Below are positions 7,714 through 15,349 of a stretch of DNA of 16,937 nt, in pieces. How positions within the stretch are numbered: the first letter of the stretch is position 1; every line of letters begins with the position of its first letter. The notes beneath the pieces are model-generated. The model was given only the letters and a program-made list of their open reading frames with translations. It was not told where the DNA came from and did not search any database. Origin of the DNA: an uncultured Caryophanales bacterium (GTDB lineage Bacteria > Bacillota_I > Bacilli_A > Acholeplasmatales > Anaeroplasmataceae); contig CAKZZJ010000144.1 in assembly GCA_937885165.1 (NCBI GenBank), positions 1 to 16,937 of the forward strand, written 5' to 3'. A program made the translations under genes and the position numbers.

Positions 7714-8447
7714 TAGATAAACCTCCCGATTTTAATAATCTTTTTATCGCTTTTAGTTTCTCCTAAATATTCTACTAATTTAATCTTGCCTTTTCCTCTT
7801 AAATTAACTTCATCACCAATATCAATTAATAAATCATTTTTATGAATCTCAAGATGATTGACAAAAACAAGTCCTTCTCTAATACATTCTTGAGCCTTAA
7901 TTCTAGGAATATGAAATGAATCTTTAATTATTAAATCAGCTCTCATACTACTAACAATTATCTTTTCATACTTAAGATTTATTACTTCTTCTAATATATT
8001 ATTTTCTTTTTCAATTTCTATTTTTTTATTTCCTACCTGATGAAATTCATTTAAGATAAAAGGATAAATTTCTTTAGTTACTGCAAAATACCACTTATCA
8101 TCATTTTTAATAATGTCACCGATAACTTCTCTTTTAACACCTAAACTCATTAAAGATCCTAAAATATTCTTATGGTTCAAAAAATTAAATTTGTCATTAA
8201 ATATTATTTTTAAAACTATAATATCAAAATCATATTTTTTATCATCCTTTGTGATAATCACTCTGTTTCTAACTGAATTTATAAAACCACCGGATTTATA
8301 AAATTTAAGATTCTTATGATATTTCAAATATTCTTCTAAATTCTTCTGATAAGTCTCATCTAAAAAACCCGTAATGATATAATCATTACCTTTTAAATCT
8401 GAAGCATTTAGAAAAATATTTTTTAAAAATAATTCTAAATCTTCCAT
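7713..8447 (-). CDS. ylmH: YlmH family S4-domain RNA-binding protein
   Basis: A 244-residue protein with the YlmH layout: a two-part N-terminal region (about 1-165), then an S4 RNA-binding domain (about 168-230; signature RADLIIKDSFHIPR and VFVNHLEIHKNDLLIDIGDEVNLRGKGK). In Bacillus subtilis ylmH sits in the ylmD-H/divIVA cluster near sepF, and YlmH has been implicated in ribosome quality control alongside related S4 proteins. Here it directly follows ylmE/yggS with a 13-base overlap, preserving that pairing, but sepF, ylmG and divIVA are missing from the window. The ATG at 8447 lies within the last codons of yggS. Stop TAG. Confidence 0.9.
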   Translation of the reverse strand: MEDLELFLKNIFLNASDLKGNDYIITGFLDETYQKNLEEYLKYHKNLKFYKSGGFINSVRNRVIITKDDKKYDFDIIVLKIIFNDKFNFLNHKNILGSLMSLGVKREVIGDIIKNDDKWYFAVTKEIYPFILNEFHQVGNKKIEIEKENNILEEVINLKYEKIIVSSMRADLIIKDSFHIPRIKAQECIREGLVFVNHLEIHKNDLLIDIGDEVNLRGKGKIKLVEYLGETKSDKKIIKIGRFI

Positions 8448-9070
8448 AATATTCTACCTAATCTTATGTGAGTAGCACCACAGTCTATAGCTTCCTTATA
8501 ATCATCACTCATACCCATAGATAAATATGGTAAATTAACATTAAATTTCTTTTCTAATTCTTCTTTTAATGATTTCAGTTTGGAAAATTCATTATGCAAA
8601 TCTTCTTCATTATCATTTTTTACAGCCATCATCATAAGGCCTACAACATTTATTTTTTTATATTTTAAAACTTCTTTAAAAAAGTTATCTAGTTCATAAT
8701 AAGGAACACCGTTTTTATTTTCCTCTAGATTTACTGATACTTCAATAAATGTGTCTAATTTATTGACTCTGTATTTCTCAATTTTATTTGCAAGTTCAAG
8801 TGAATCAAGTGAATGAAGAAAGTCAATTTTATTTATGATATCCTTACATTTGTTTTTCTGTAGATGACCGATAAAATGCCACTTTATATCATATTCAAAT
8901 AAATGGTTATATTTATCTAAAAATGCATCTGTCCTATTCTCACCAAAATTATTAACTCCGGCATTATATAAATCTATCATTTCGTTATAACCAACATATT
9001 TTGTTGCCGCGACAATCGTAACATCTTTTGGAATTGTATTTAAAAAATCTTTGATATCTTCTCTTAACAT
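8435..9070 (-). CDS. yggS: YggS/YlmE/PROSC pyridoxal phosphate homeostasis protein
   Basis: A 211-residue alanine-racemase-like TIM barrel that binds pyridoxal 5'-phosphate and controls its free level. The PLP-binding lysine is Lys24 in AATKYVG (E. coli Lys36). Family landmarks NFGENR, WHFIGHLQKNK, VNLEENKNG, GLMMMA, LSMGMSDDY and the terminal GATHIRLGR phosphate-binding stretch are all present. The protein is slightly shorter at the N-terminus than the E. coli homologue. It is the first gene of the minus-strand operon; GAGG lies about 9 bases before the ATG and an extended -10 promoter about 20 bases further up. It overlaps ylmH by 13 bases, the same order as ylmE-ylmH in other Firmicutes. 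Stop TAG. Confidence 0.95.
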   Translation of the reverse strand: MLREDIKDFLNTIPKDVTIVAATKYVGYNEMIDLYNAGVNNFGENRTDAFLDKYNHLFEYDIKWHFIGHLQKNKCKDIINKIDFLHSLDSLELANKIEKYRVNKLDTFIEVSVNLEENKNGVPYYELDNFFKEVLKYKKINVVGLMMMAVKNDNEEDLHNEFSKLKSLKEELEKKFNVNLPYLSMGMSDDYKEAIDCGATHIRLGRILWKI

Positions 9071-9090
9071 AATTTAGCCTCATCTTTTAA

Positions 9091-9099
9091 ATTATATCA
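9091..9099 (-). promoter_or_regulatory. Extended -10 promoter of the yggS-rlmD operon
   Basis: The minus strand reads TGATATAAT (9099-9091), a perfect TATAAT with an upstream TG spaced by one base. No good -35 hexamer is seen 16-18 bases further up, which is usual for extended -10 promoters. It is the only credible promoter before seven closely packed genes. Confidence 0.6.
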
Positions 9100-9132
9100 T
9101 ATCTTAATTTTATTTTTTATTCTTTATTTTTT

Positions 9133-9203
9133 CTTTTTGGAATAAAACCATTTATTTTACCTAATTTTATTCAAAAAGGTGTATGTGTATTTCTAATGGT
9201 TTT
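9133..9203. promoter_or_regulatory. Nested inverted repeats between the divergent yggS and fakA promoters
   Basis: CTTTTTG (9133-9139) plus AATAAAA (9141-9147) pairs completely with TTTTATTCAAAAAG (9165-9178), 14 bp with one extra G (9140). AAAACCAT (9144-9151) also pairs with ATGGTTTT (9196-9203), so the two structures exclude each other. The word AGGTGTAT is repeated at 9177-9184 and 9250-9257. Lying between two promoters, this is a plausible operator region for the fatty acid kinase operon; no known operator consensus such as FapR's is recognised. Confidence 0.4.
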
Positions 9204-9211
9204 GTTTTTTC

Positions 9212-9240
9212 TTGAATGTTTTGCCAAAATATTATAAAAT
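9212..9240 (+). promoter_or_regulatory. Candidate promoter of the fakA-fakB operon
   Basis: TTGAAT (9212-9217) and TAAAAT (9235-9240) are 17 bases apart and would start transcription about 33 bases before the fakA ATG, leaving a short leader with GGGAG (9269-9273) as ribosome binding site. Confidence 0.5.
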
Positions 9241-9279
9241 CAAATAGATAGGTGTATTTAGGTACATCGGGAGATTATT

Positions 9280-10950
9280 ATGAATTATTTAAATATAACA
9301 AAAATTGATGGAAAATTATTTGAAATGCTTGTTAAAGCGGGAGCGGATAATTTAAAGAAAAACATTGATATAGTTAATGACTTAAATGTGTTCCCTATTC
9401 CTGATGGAGATACCGGCTTAAATATGAGCAGGACCATTAATGGCGGAATTGAGGAGATGTCTAAGACCAAATCTGATTCATTAAAGGATAAGGCTAAAGC
9501 TATATCAAAAGGAATGCTGATTAACGCAAGAGGAAATTCAGGTGTTATCTTATCACAGTTATTTCATGGTGCTTCTTTAGTTTTAAGAGAATATGAAGAA
9601 GCAGATGTAAATGTAATAAATGAAGCCTTAAAATCAGCAGTTAAAACAGCTTATGAAGCTGTAAAAAAACCAGTTGAAGGTACAATACTTACAGTTTCAA
9701 GAGAATCTTATGATAAAGTATCAAAAGATATTAAGGATGATTCTACTATAGCAGAATTATCAAAATTACTAATCGGCTATATGAAAGAATCATTAGAAAA
9801 TACTCCAAACCTTCTTGAAGTATTAAAGGAAGCAGGAGTTGTTGATTCTGGTGGTGCTGGATTATTATTTATTCATGAGGGTATGGATGATCTTTTAAAT
9901 GGTAAAGATGGTACTGAAGTTATACAAAAAGTTGAAACTAAAAATAAAAAATTACTAGATTTTTCTAAATTTGATGAGAATTATAAAATAAAATTAGGCT
10001 ATTCACTATTTGTTATTTTACAGCCTCTAAACGATAAAGAAGAAATTAATTTGGCTTCATTATATGGGAAACTAAAATCACTTAGTATGAATAATCCTGA
10101 TTTAAATGAAAAAAATGGGAAAATAGAAATAAATTTAAATACTAATGATCCTGATAAAGTATTATCATATTTAAAAAATTATGGTGAATTCTTACTAACT
10201 AAGATCAAGAATCTAGATGTTCTAGCAGTAAATGGTGAATTAGAAGAAAGCTTTATTGCCCCACTTCCCAAAATCAAAAAAGCCAGAAAGAGATATGGTA
10301 TATTAGTTATAGCTAATGGAGAAGGCTTTAAAGAAGTATTAAAGGAATTTGGCGCTGATGTTATAATTGATGGTGGTGCAGGAGCGAATGTTTCTACAAA
10401 AGACTTCTTAGACGCATTTGAAGAAATCAATGCTGATAATATTTTTATTTTACCAAATGATGGTAATTTAGTTATGGCAGCTGAACTTGCTAAAAAATAT
10501 TACGAAGGCTCAAATATTTTTGTATTAAAGACTAAAAACCCAGGTGAAGTATACCAAGCTATTTCTTCTTTGGATTTAGATGTAGATGATCCAAAACAAA
10601 TTTATGAAGAATTAAACGAAATAGTTAAAAATTCTACAACAGCTATGCTTGCCCAATCAGTAAGAGATACTAAAATGAATGGTATCGATGTTATAAAAGG
10701 CGGATATATCGCCTTTGATAATGATTTGGTTTTGACTTCTGCATTATCAATTTTTGGTGCGTTTAAAAAACTAGCCAAAAAATTAGAATTTGAAAATAAA
10801 GAATTTTTGACACTATTTTATGGTAAAAAAATGCCTAAAGAGGATAAATTAAAAATAAAAGAATTTGTAGAAAGTGATTATCCTAATATTGAACTTTATG
10901 AACTTGATGCTAATCAAGATTCTTATGATATAATTTTAATAGTCGAATAA
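9280..10950 (+). CDS. fakA: Fatty acid kinase catalytic subunit FakA (DAK2/YloV family)
   Basis: A 556-residue YloV/FakA-type kinase. Residues about 1-205 are a DhaL (DAK2) ATP-binding domain with the metal-binding PDGDTG (41-46), the GMLINARGNSGVILSQ segment and VDSGGAGLLFI. A middle domain (about 225-335) and a C-terminal domain (about 340-556, beginning KRYGILVIANGEGF) follow, as in other FakA proteins. FakA transfers phosphate from ATP to a fatty acid held by a FakB (DegV) protein, giving acyl-phosphate for phospholipid synthesis by PlsX/PlsY. The adjacent two DegV genes support this role strongly. Start at 9280 has GGGAG 6 bases upstream; a gap of 11 bases with a strong GGGGGA site leads to the next gene. 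Stop TAA. Confidence 0.93.
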   Translation: MNYLNITKIDGKLFEMLVKAGADNLKKNIDIVNDLNVFPIPDGDTGLNMSRTINGGIEEMSKTKSDSLKDKAKAISKGMLINARGNSGVILSQLFHGASLVLREYEEADVNVINEALKSAVKTAYEAVKKPVEGTILTVSRESYDKVSKDIKDDSTIAELSKLLIGYMKESLENTPNLLEVLKEAGVVDSGGAGLLFIHEGMDDLLNGKDGTEVIQKVETKNKKLLDFSKFDENYKIKLGYSLFVILQPLNDKEEINLASLYGKLKSLSMNNPDLNEKNGKIEINLNTNDPDKVLSYLKNYGEFLLTKIKNLDVLAVNGELEESFIAPLPKIKKARKRYGILVIANGEGFKEVLKEFGADVIIDGGAGANVSTKDFLDAFEEINADNIFILPNDGNLVMAAELAKKYYEGSNIFVLKTKNPGEVYQAISSLDLDVDDPKQIYEELNEIVKNSTTAMLAQSVRDTKMNGIDVIKGGYIAFDNDLVLTSALSIFGAFKKLAKKLEFENKEFLTLFYGKKMPKEDKLKIKEFVESDYPNIELYELDANQDSYDIILIVE

Positions 10951-10961
10951 GGGGGAATATT

Positions 10962-11867
10962 ATGAGAGACTATGTAATTGTTGTGGACAACTGTTCAAAT
11001 TTAACCAAGGAGAAAAGAGAAAAATATGGTATTGAAATTGTTTATATGCATTTCTTTATCGATGAAAAGATATATGATGCTTCTCCCGATTACGAAGTAG
11101 TATCTAACAAAACATTTTATGATACTATGAGAAATGGTAAAAGAATTACTACTTCTCAAGCAACAGCTGAAGAATTTGAAGCAAAATTCGAAAAAATTGT
11201 AGGTGAAGGAAAAGATATATTATATATCGGCTGTTCTTCAAAACTTTCTGCTTCTGTTAAGGAAGGCGATGTAGCTAAAGATGTAGTTATGAAAAAACAT
11301 CCTGAAGCTAAAATCGTTGTAATAGATTCAAGAACATCTTGTTTCGCTTTAGCTATGATGGTGAAAGACGCTGCAGAAAGAAAGAATGCAGGAATGTCAC
11401 TTGAAGAAAATGCCAAAGTTGTTGAAGAAACTAAATATTGTTACAACTATATCGCAACAACTGAAAAATTAACTTATTTAAAACAGGCAGGCCGTGTTTC
11501 AGCACCTAGTGCTTTCTTTGGCGGATTATTAAGTGTTAAGCCCCTGATAGTTAACAGCAGAGCTGGAGAAAATGTAGCTGTTGAAAAAGTTAAAGGAAGA
11601 AGAAATTCATTTGAAAGAACAGGTGAACTTGTAAAAGAAGTTATCAATACTGAAGGTCATAATGTTTTATATGTCGGACATGCAGATGCGTATGAAGATG
11701 CAAAAGAATATGCAAATGTTATTATGAGTTACTGTGAAGGATTAAATCTTGAAGTTGAATTTGGAGTAATCGAACCATGCGTTGGCGCTTCTGTTGGACC
11801 TGGTACTGTAGTTGTTGATTTATATACTCAAGATGATTTCCGTGATAAATGGGAGGCAACAAGGTAA
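10962..11867 (+). CDS. fakB: DegV-family fatty-acid-binding protein FakB, first copy
   Basis: A 301-residue DegV/FakB protein that would hold a fatty acid in its core and present the carboxylate to FakA. The N-terminal domain starts DYVIVVDNCSNL; TTSQAT (63-68) is the usual TSQ-type loop, and SSKLSAS (92-98) a second ligand loop. GRVSAPSAFFGG carries the Arg expected to contact the head group. The C-terminal GHAD and ASVGPGT loops close the site. The family usually has His before the final GPG/GEG turn (His266 in S. aureus FakB proteins); here it is Ser, as in the second copy. It directly follows fakA and precedes a paralogue about 45% identical by eye, which suggests two subunits with different acyl-chain preference. 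Stop TAA. Confidence 0.92.
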   Translation: MRDYVIVVDNCSNLTKEKREKYGIEIVYMHFFIDEKIYDASPDYEVVSNKTFYDTMRNGKRITTSQATAEEFEAKFEKIVGEGKDILYIGCSSKLSASVKEGDVAKDVVMKKHPEAKIVVIDSRTSCFALAMMVKDAAERKNAGMSLEENAKVVEETKYCYNYIATTEKLTYLKQAGRVSAPSAFFGGLLSVKPLIVNSRAGENVAVEKVKGRRNSFERTGELVKEVINTEGHNVLYVGHADAYEDAKEYANVIMSYCEGLNLEVEFGVIEPCVGASVGPGTVVVDLYTQDDFRDKWEATR

Positions 11868-11878
11868 GGATAATGAAT

Positions 11879-12784
11879 ATGAAAGACTATGTAATTGTTG
11901 TTGATGGCTGTTCTTGTATGATAAAAGAAGATAGAGAAAAATATGGAATTAGAATTCTTTCTTCTCCTTATTTTATCGAAGGTGATGATAAAAAATATGT
12001 AGCATCACCTGATTATGATACAATATCAGCAAAAGAATTTTATGAAGTCGTAAGAAGCGGTAAAAGAATTACTACTTCTATGATAAACCAAAAAGATTTT
12101 GAAAATTTATTTGAAGAGATAATCAAATCCGGTAAAGGTGTATTATATACAGGAAGTGCCCTAAAACTTACTGCAAGTGTAAATCAGGCACTACTTGCAA
12201 AAAAAGAACTTGAATCTAAATATCCTAATGCCAAAATCGAATGTATCGATACTAAAAGTGCCGGTTACGCGGTAGGAATGCTAGCTATGGATGCATGCAA
12301 AAGACGTGATGATGGTATGTCTTTAGAAGATAATGTCAATGAAATCAAAAATCATTTAATGAATTATAATGAAATAGGCTATGTTGATAAATTAGTATAT
12401 TTAAAAAGAGCAGGCCGTGTTTCAGCGCCAAGTGCCTTCTTTGGTGGACTTTTAGGTATCAAGCCAATAATTGTAAGCGACCTTGAAGGTGGCAATAATG
12501 CATTTGAAAAAATCAAAGGCAAACAAAAATCATTTGATAGAATGGTAGAAATATTACAAAAATATATGGATACATCTAATCATAAAACTGTATATATGAT
12601 GCATGCTGACTGTCTTGATGAAGCACAAGGTTTCGCTCAGGCAATCCAAAAAGGTTTTAATGACAAAGATTTAAAAATTGAATTTAGAAATATCGAACCC
12701 GCTATAGGTGCTTCTGTTGGACCTGGAACTTTAATTTTCAACTTCTATGCATCAGAAGATTTAAGAAAAGATTTCTTAAAATAA
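11879..12784 (+). CDS. fakB: DegV-family fatty-acid-binding protein FakB, second copy
   Basis: A 301-residue paralogue of the preceding gene (shared starts DYVIVVD, GKRITTS, GRVSAPSAFFGGLL and IGASVGPGT). Start taken at 11879 (MKDYVIVV) because it aligns with the start of the first copy and AAGGA lies 8 bases upstream; in-frame ATGs at 11873 and 11849 are possible but would add residues absent from the paralogue, and 11849 lies inside the previous gene. The usual TSQ ligand loop reads TTSMIN here, with Met for Gln, and the next loop reads GSALKLTAS, so the pocket lining differs from copy one. Tandem duplication with divergence of the pocket is the likely origin. Last gene of the operon, followed by a strong terminator. 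Stop TAA. Confidence 0.9.
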   Translation: MKDYVIVVDGCSCMIKEDREKYGIRILSSPYFIEGDDKKYVASPDYDTISAKEFYEVVRSGKRITTSMINQKDFENLFEEIIKSGKGVLYTGSALKLTASVNQALLAKKELESKYPNAKIECIDTKSAGYAVGMLAMDACKRRDDGMSLEDNVNEIKNHLMNYNEIGYVDKLVYLKRAGRVSAPSAFFGGLLGIKPIIVSDLEGGNNAFEKIKGKQKSFDRMVEILQKYMDTSNHKTVYMMHADCLDEAQGFAQAIQKGFNDKDLKIEFRNIEPAIGASVGPGTLIFNFYASEDLRKDFLK

Positions 12785-12803
12785 TAATTTAAATAATAAA
12801 AAA

Positions 12804-12854
12804 CTTTATCCTGATTCTTGTTTGGAATCTTATCTTTGGATAAAGCTTTTTTTT
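12804..12854. terminator. Bidirectional terminator between fakB and the sirtuin gene
   Basis: CTTTATCC (12804-12811) pairs perfectly with GGATAAAG (12838-12845), with an inner GATTC/GAATC stem, and is followed by eight T on the plus strand and, on the minus strand, by a run of six T. It ends both the fak operon and the convergent sirtuin cassette. Confidence 0.85.
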
Positions 12855-12856
12855 GC

Positions 12857-13687
12857 TTATTTTTCTAGCAATAATCTTATTAAATCTTTTATATTCATAT
12901 TTAAAGATATTGATCTTTCTTTTATTTCAGTTGGTACATAATCATCATCTAAATTAACAGAAACATAAAAAGCATTTTTATTTTCTTTAGTAAAGCGCCA
13001 AAATGGATATTTAATTATTACTGGTGTGTTATATCCAACACCAAGTTCAAACAATAATACTTTTTTATTCTTTGCTTCCTTCATATAATTTTGATAATTA
13101 TTTAATGCCTTACGCCAGCCTTCATCTTCAACAAAATTATCATCGCTTCTTAAATTAGTTTCCATCTCTTTACCACATACAGGACATCTTGGAACTAAAT
13201 TTTCTGGTATTTTATGATTTTTTTCTTTTAATACCATTTCATTAATTATTTTTTCATTATCATATGTTTTATTATGGCAAGGTACTGAACATTGAAATAA
13301 ACCATAATCACCCTGAGTATAAAATAATCTTTTTTTATCGAATCCAGCAAGCTGAAACTGGTGATCAACATTAGTTGTCAGTACAAAATAATCTTTAGCA
13401 CCAACTAATTTATAAAGATCTTTATATAGCATCTTTACACCACTATATCTATTTAATTTAATGAATTTTGCCCAATATGCCCACTTCTCTAAATTTGTAT
13501 CAAATGGATGAAATCCAGCACTATACATATCAGTATAGCCATACAAATTATACATATAAGCAAAATTATCCATAAATGTTTTTCCGCCATATTCAAATCC
13601 GGCTGCAGCAGATAATCCAGCACCAGCACCAATTAATATTTTATCACTACTAGCAATTAATTCTTTTATTTTTTCTATATTTCCCAT
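12857..13687 (-). CDS. Class M sirtuin (SirTM), likely protein ADP-ribosyltransferase
   Basis: A 276-residue Sir2-fold protein. It has the NAD-binding GAGAGLS (20-26), TTNVDHQF (104-111), TQGDYG (124-129) and four zinc-type cysteines (133, 137, 168, 171; CSVPC and CPVC). In ordinary sirtuins the catalytic His follows the NxD motif; here that place is Gln125, and Asn106 precedes it by 19 residues, the same spacing as Asn118/Gln137 reported for Streptococcus pyogenes SirTM. Class M sirtuins transfer ADP-ribose to protein rather than deacetylate. The known bacterial substrate is a lipoylated GcvH-like protein encoded beside the sirtuin; none is found here, so the target is unknown. AGGTGAG precedes the ATG, 8 bases after the DUF1848 stop. 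It is the last gene of a four-gene operon with a Zn macrodomain. Stop TAA. Confidence 0.9.
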   Translation of the reverse strand: MGNIEKIKELIASSDKILIGAGAGLSAAAGFEYGGKTFMDNFAYMYNLYGYTDMYSAGFHPFDTNLEKWAYWAKFIKLNRYSGVKMLYKDLYKLVGAKDYFVLTTNVDHQFQLAGFDKKRLFYTQGDYGLFQCSVPCHNKTYDNEKIINEMVLKEKNHKIPENLVPRCPVCGKEMETNLRSDDNFVEDEGWRKALNNYQNYMKEAKNKKVLLFELGVGYNTPVIIKYPFWRFTKENKNAFYVSVNLDDDYVPTEIKERSISLNMNIKDLIRLLLEK

Positions 13688-13695
13688 AATCTCAC

Positions 13696-14625
13696 CTAAA
13701 ACAGTGTTAATCTATTATCTTTATATGATTCTTGTGATACTTCTCTTATTTTATCATTTTCTGTGGCTCTTCCTATTAAAAATGGTGAATCATCAAAATG
13801 GTTCTGATAATTTTTTAATATTAAATTTTTATTCCCATTTGCATAACAATAACTACATAAGTGCATACATGAATTATAAGCACCAATATCATTAGAAAGA
13901 TAACAACTGCAATAACCTCTTCTTGCCTGCATTTTCTTTTTGAAATCAAGTTTTGAATTTATACTTCTTTCGTAATCTTCTATTCTCATACAACCATTTG
14001 TATCTATTCCATATTCACTTAACCATTTTTCTTTTGAACATAACCTTAAAGATAAATTATGCTTTTTCGCTATCTTTAAAAATTCTTTAGATATCAATAT
14101 CTTATTCTCGTTAGTAGTATCTTTTATTTCTGGATGGTTCTTTTTTAATTTATCGTACAAATCTACAAAGCCATAAACAGCTAAATCTGTATAACCTTCT
14201 AATTTAGATGCAATATATTCAAATGTATCAAGATGTTTTCTTATATTATATTTTTCATTTATTATAATTGGTGTATAGCGCCAAGATACACTATTTTTGC
14301 CTAATTTGTTAGATAATATTATAAAATCTTCTATTACATCATCAATTTTTGGCACATTAGGTTCTAAATCTGTATCAAAGCCCGTAATTGATACATACCA
14401 AAACATACCATAATCCTTAAGCTTATCTAAATATTTAAGCATTGGTCTTGGGTTCTTTGTACAAAATCCAATTACATCCACTAACTTAGGATCTAATATA
14501 AATTTAGTTACAAGCGTTGGATAAAAAGGATTTCTGACTAACACATACCCTTCCCTTATTCTATTCATAAACCATTTAGAATAAAATGCAGGAATATCTG
14601 TTCTTTGTCCTGTATTAATTATCAT
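13696..14625 (-). CDS. DUF1848 protein with radical-SAM-like cysteine motif
   Basis: A 309-residue member of DUF1848, recognised by the start TGQRTDIPAFYSKWFMNR, the EGYVLVRNPFYP segment, GFCTKNPRPML, SWRYTPI and the C-terminal RRGYCSCYLSNDIGAY followed by CX3CX2C (Cys253, 257, 260, then YAN). Cys239 and Cys241 form an extra CxC. CX3CX2C normally binds the 4Fe-4S cluster of radical SAM enzymes, but in this family it lies at the C-terminus; the reaction is not known. It overlaps the macrodomain gene by 11 bases and the sirtuin gene follows after 8 bases, so it is fully embedded in the ADP-ribosylation operon. It may modify the ADP-ribosylated target or prepare it; this is inference from position only. 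Stop TAG. Confidence 0.88.
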   Translation of the reverse strand: MIINTGQRTDIPAFYSKWFMNRIREGYVLVRNPFYPTLVTKFILDPKLVDVIGFCTKNPRPMLKYLDKLKDYGMFWYVSITGFDTDLEPNVPKIDDVIEDFIILSNKLGKNSVSWRYTPIIINEKYNIRKHLDTFEYIASKLEGYTDLAVYGFVDLYDKLKKNHPEIKDTTNENKILISKEFLKIAKKHNLSLRLCSKEKWLSEYGIDTNGCMRIEDYERSINSKLDFKKKMQARRGYCSCYLSNDIGAYNSCMHLCSYCYANGNKNLILKNYQNHFDDSPFLIGRATENDKIREVSQESYKDNRLTLF

Positions 14626-15349
14626 TTAATACCTCTTCATAAATTCTATAATCATAATTACTGAAAACATCAAATATTACTTTAATATCTTCATTATCTT
14701 TTAAAAATTCTTTTGTGGCTTTTATAGCTATTTTAGACGCTCTTTCTATCGGAAAGCCATATAAACCAGTTGATAATGAACAAAAAACTATGTTCTTTAA
14801 ATGCATTTCTTTTACTTTATTTAATGAATTAATATAACAATTTCTTAAATCTATATCATCTTGTTTTATTCCTTGATATATTGGACCTACTGTATGAATT
14901 ATATATTTCGAAGGTAGATTATATCCTTTAGTTACAACTACTTCTGCATTTTTAATGCTTCTACCATTTAATATTTTCATCAAATCTCTTCTAACTTCAA
15001 GCCCAGCAAATGAATGTATCTGATTATCTATACATTTATGAAGTGGAGAAAAACAACCAAGTAGTTCGCTATTTCCAGCATTGACTATTACATCAGCCTT
15101 AAGTGATGTTATATCACCTAAAAATAAACTAATATTGTTTTTATATTTTAAATCATCAACATTTATTATTTTTTTCTTTGATGTTAAATATTTTAAATAT
15201 TCATCCTGTTTTTTATAAAATTCATCACTTAAATCATAAGGCATTGTTATATTCATTAGAGCTCTTATATTATCATTTAGATTAAAAGATAAATTATTAT
15301 AATACTTATTTTTTTCTTTTAAATATTTGATCAAATATTCTTCATTCAT
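14615..15349 (-). CDS. Zinc-dependent macrodomain protein, likely ADP-ribosyl hydrolase
   Basis: A 244-residue protein with a helical N-terminal region (1-70) and a macrodomain (about 73-240). Motifs are GDIT (78-81), NAGNS (90-94), the zinc-type stretch with Cys99, His104, Cys106 and His112 (GCFSPLHKCIDNQIH), and the phosphate loop STGLYGFP (193-200). This pattern matches the Zn-macrodomains of SirTM operons (S. aureus and S. pyogenes), which remove ADP-ribose from the sirtuin's substrate. NAGNS instead of the common NAANS is a small variation. Start chosen at 15349 (MNEEYL) because GGAG lies 9 bases upstream; in-frame ATGs at 15364 and 15358 lack a site. It overlaps rrf2 by 8 bases and the DUF1848 gene by 11, so translation is coupled. 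Confidence 0.9.
   Translation of the reverse strand: MNEEYLIKYLKEKNKYYNNLSFNLNDNIRALMNITMPYDLSDEFYKKQDEYLKYLTSKKKIINVDDLKYKNNISLFLGDITSLKADVIVNAGNSELLGCFSPLHKCIDNQIHSFAGLEVRRDLMKILNGRSIKNAEVVVTKGYNLPSKYIIHTVGPIYQGIKQDDIDLRNCYINSLNKVKEMHLKNIVFCSLSTGLYGFPIERASKIAIKATKEFLKDNEDIKVIFDVFSNYDYRIYEEVLNDN

Noticed and set aside
10179..10430. 83-codon minus-strand frame inside fakA
   Set aside because: Shadow of the fakA reading frame; no promoter or start signal and low-complexity composition.
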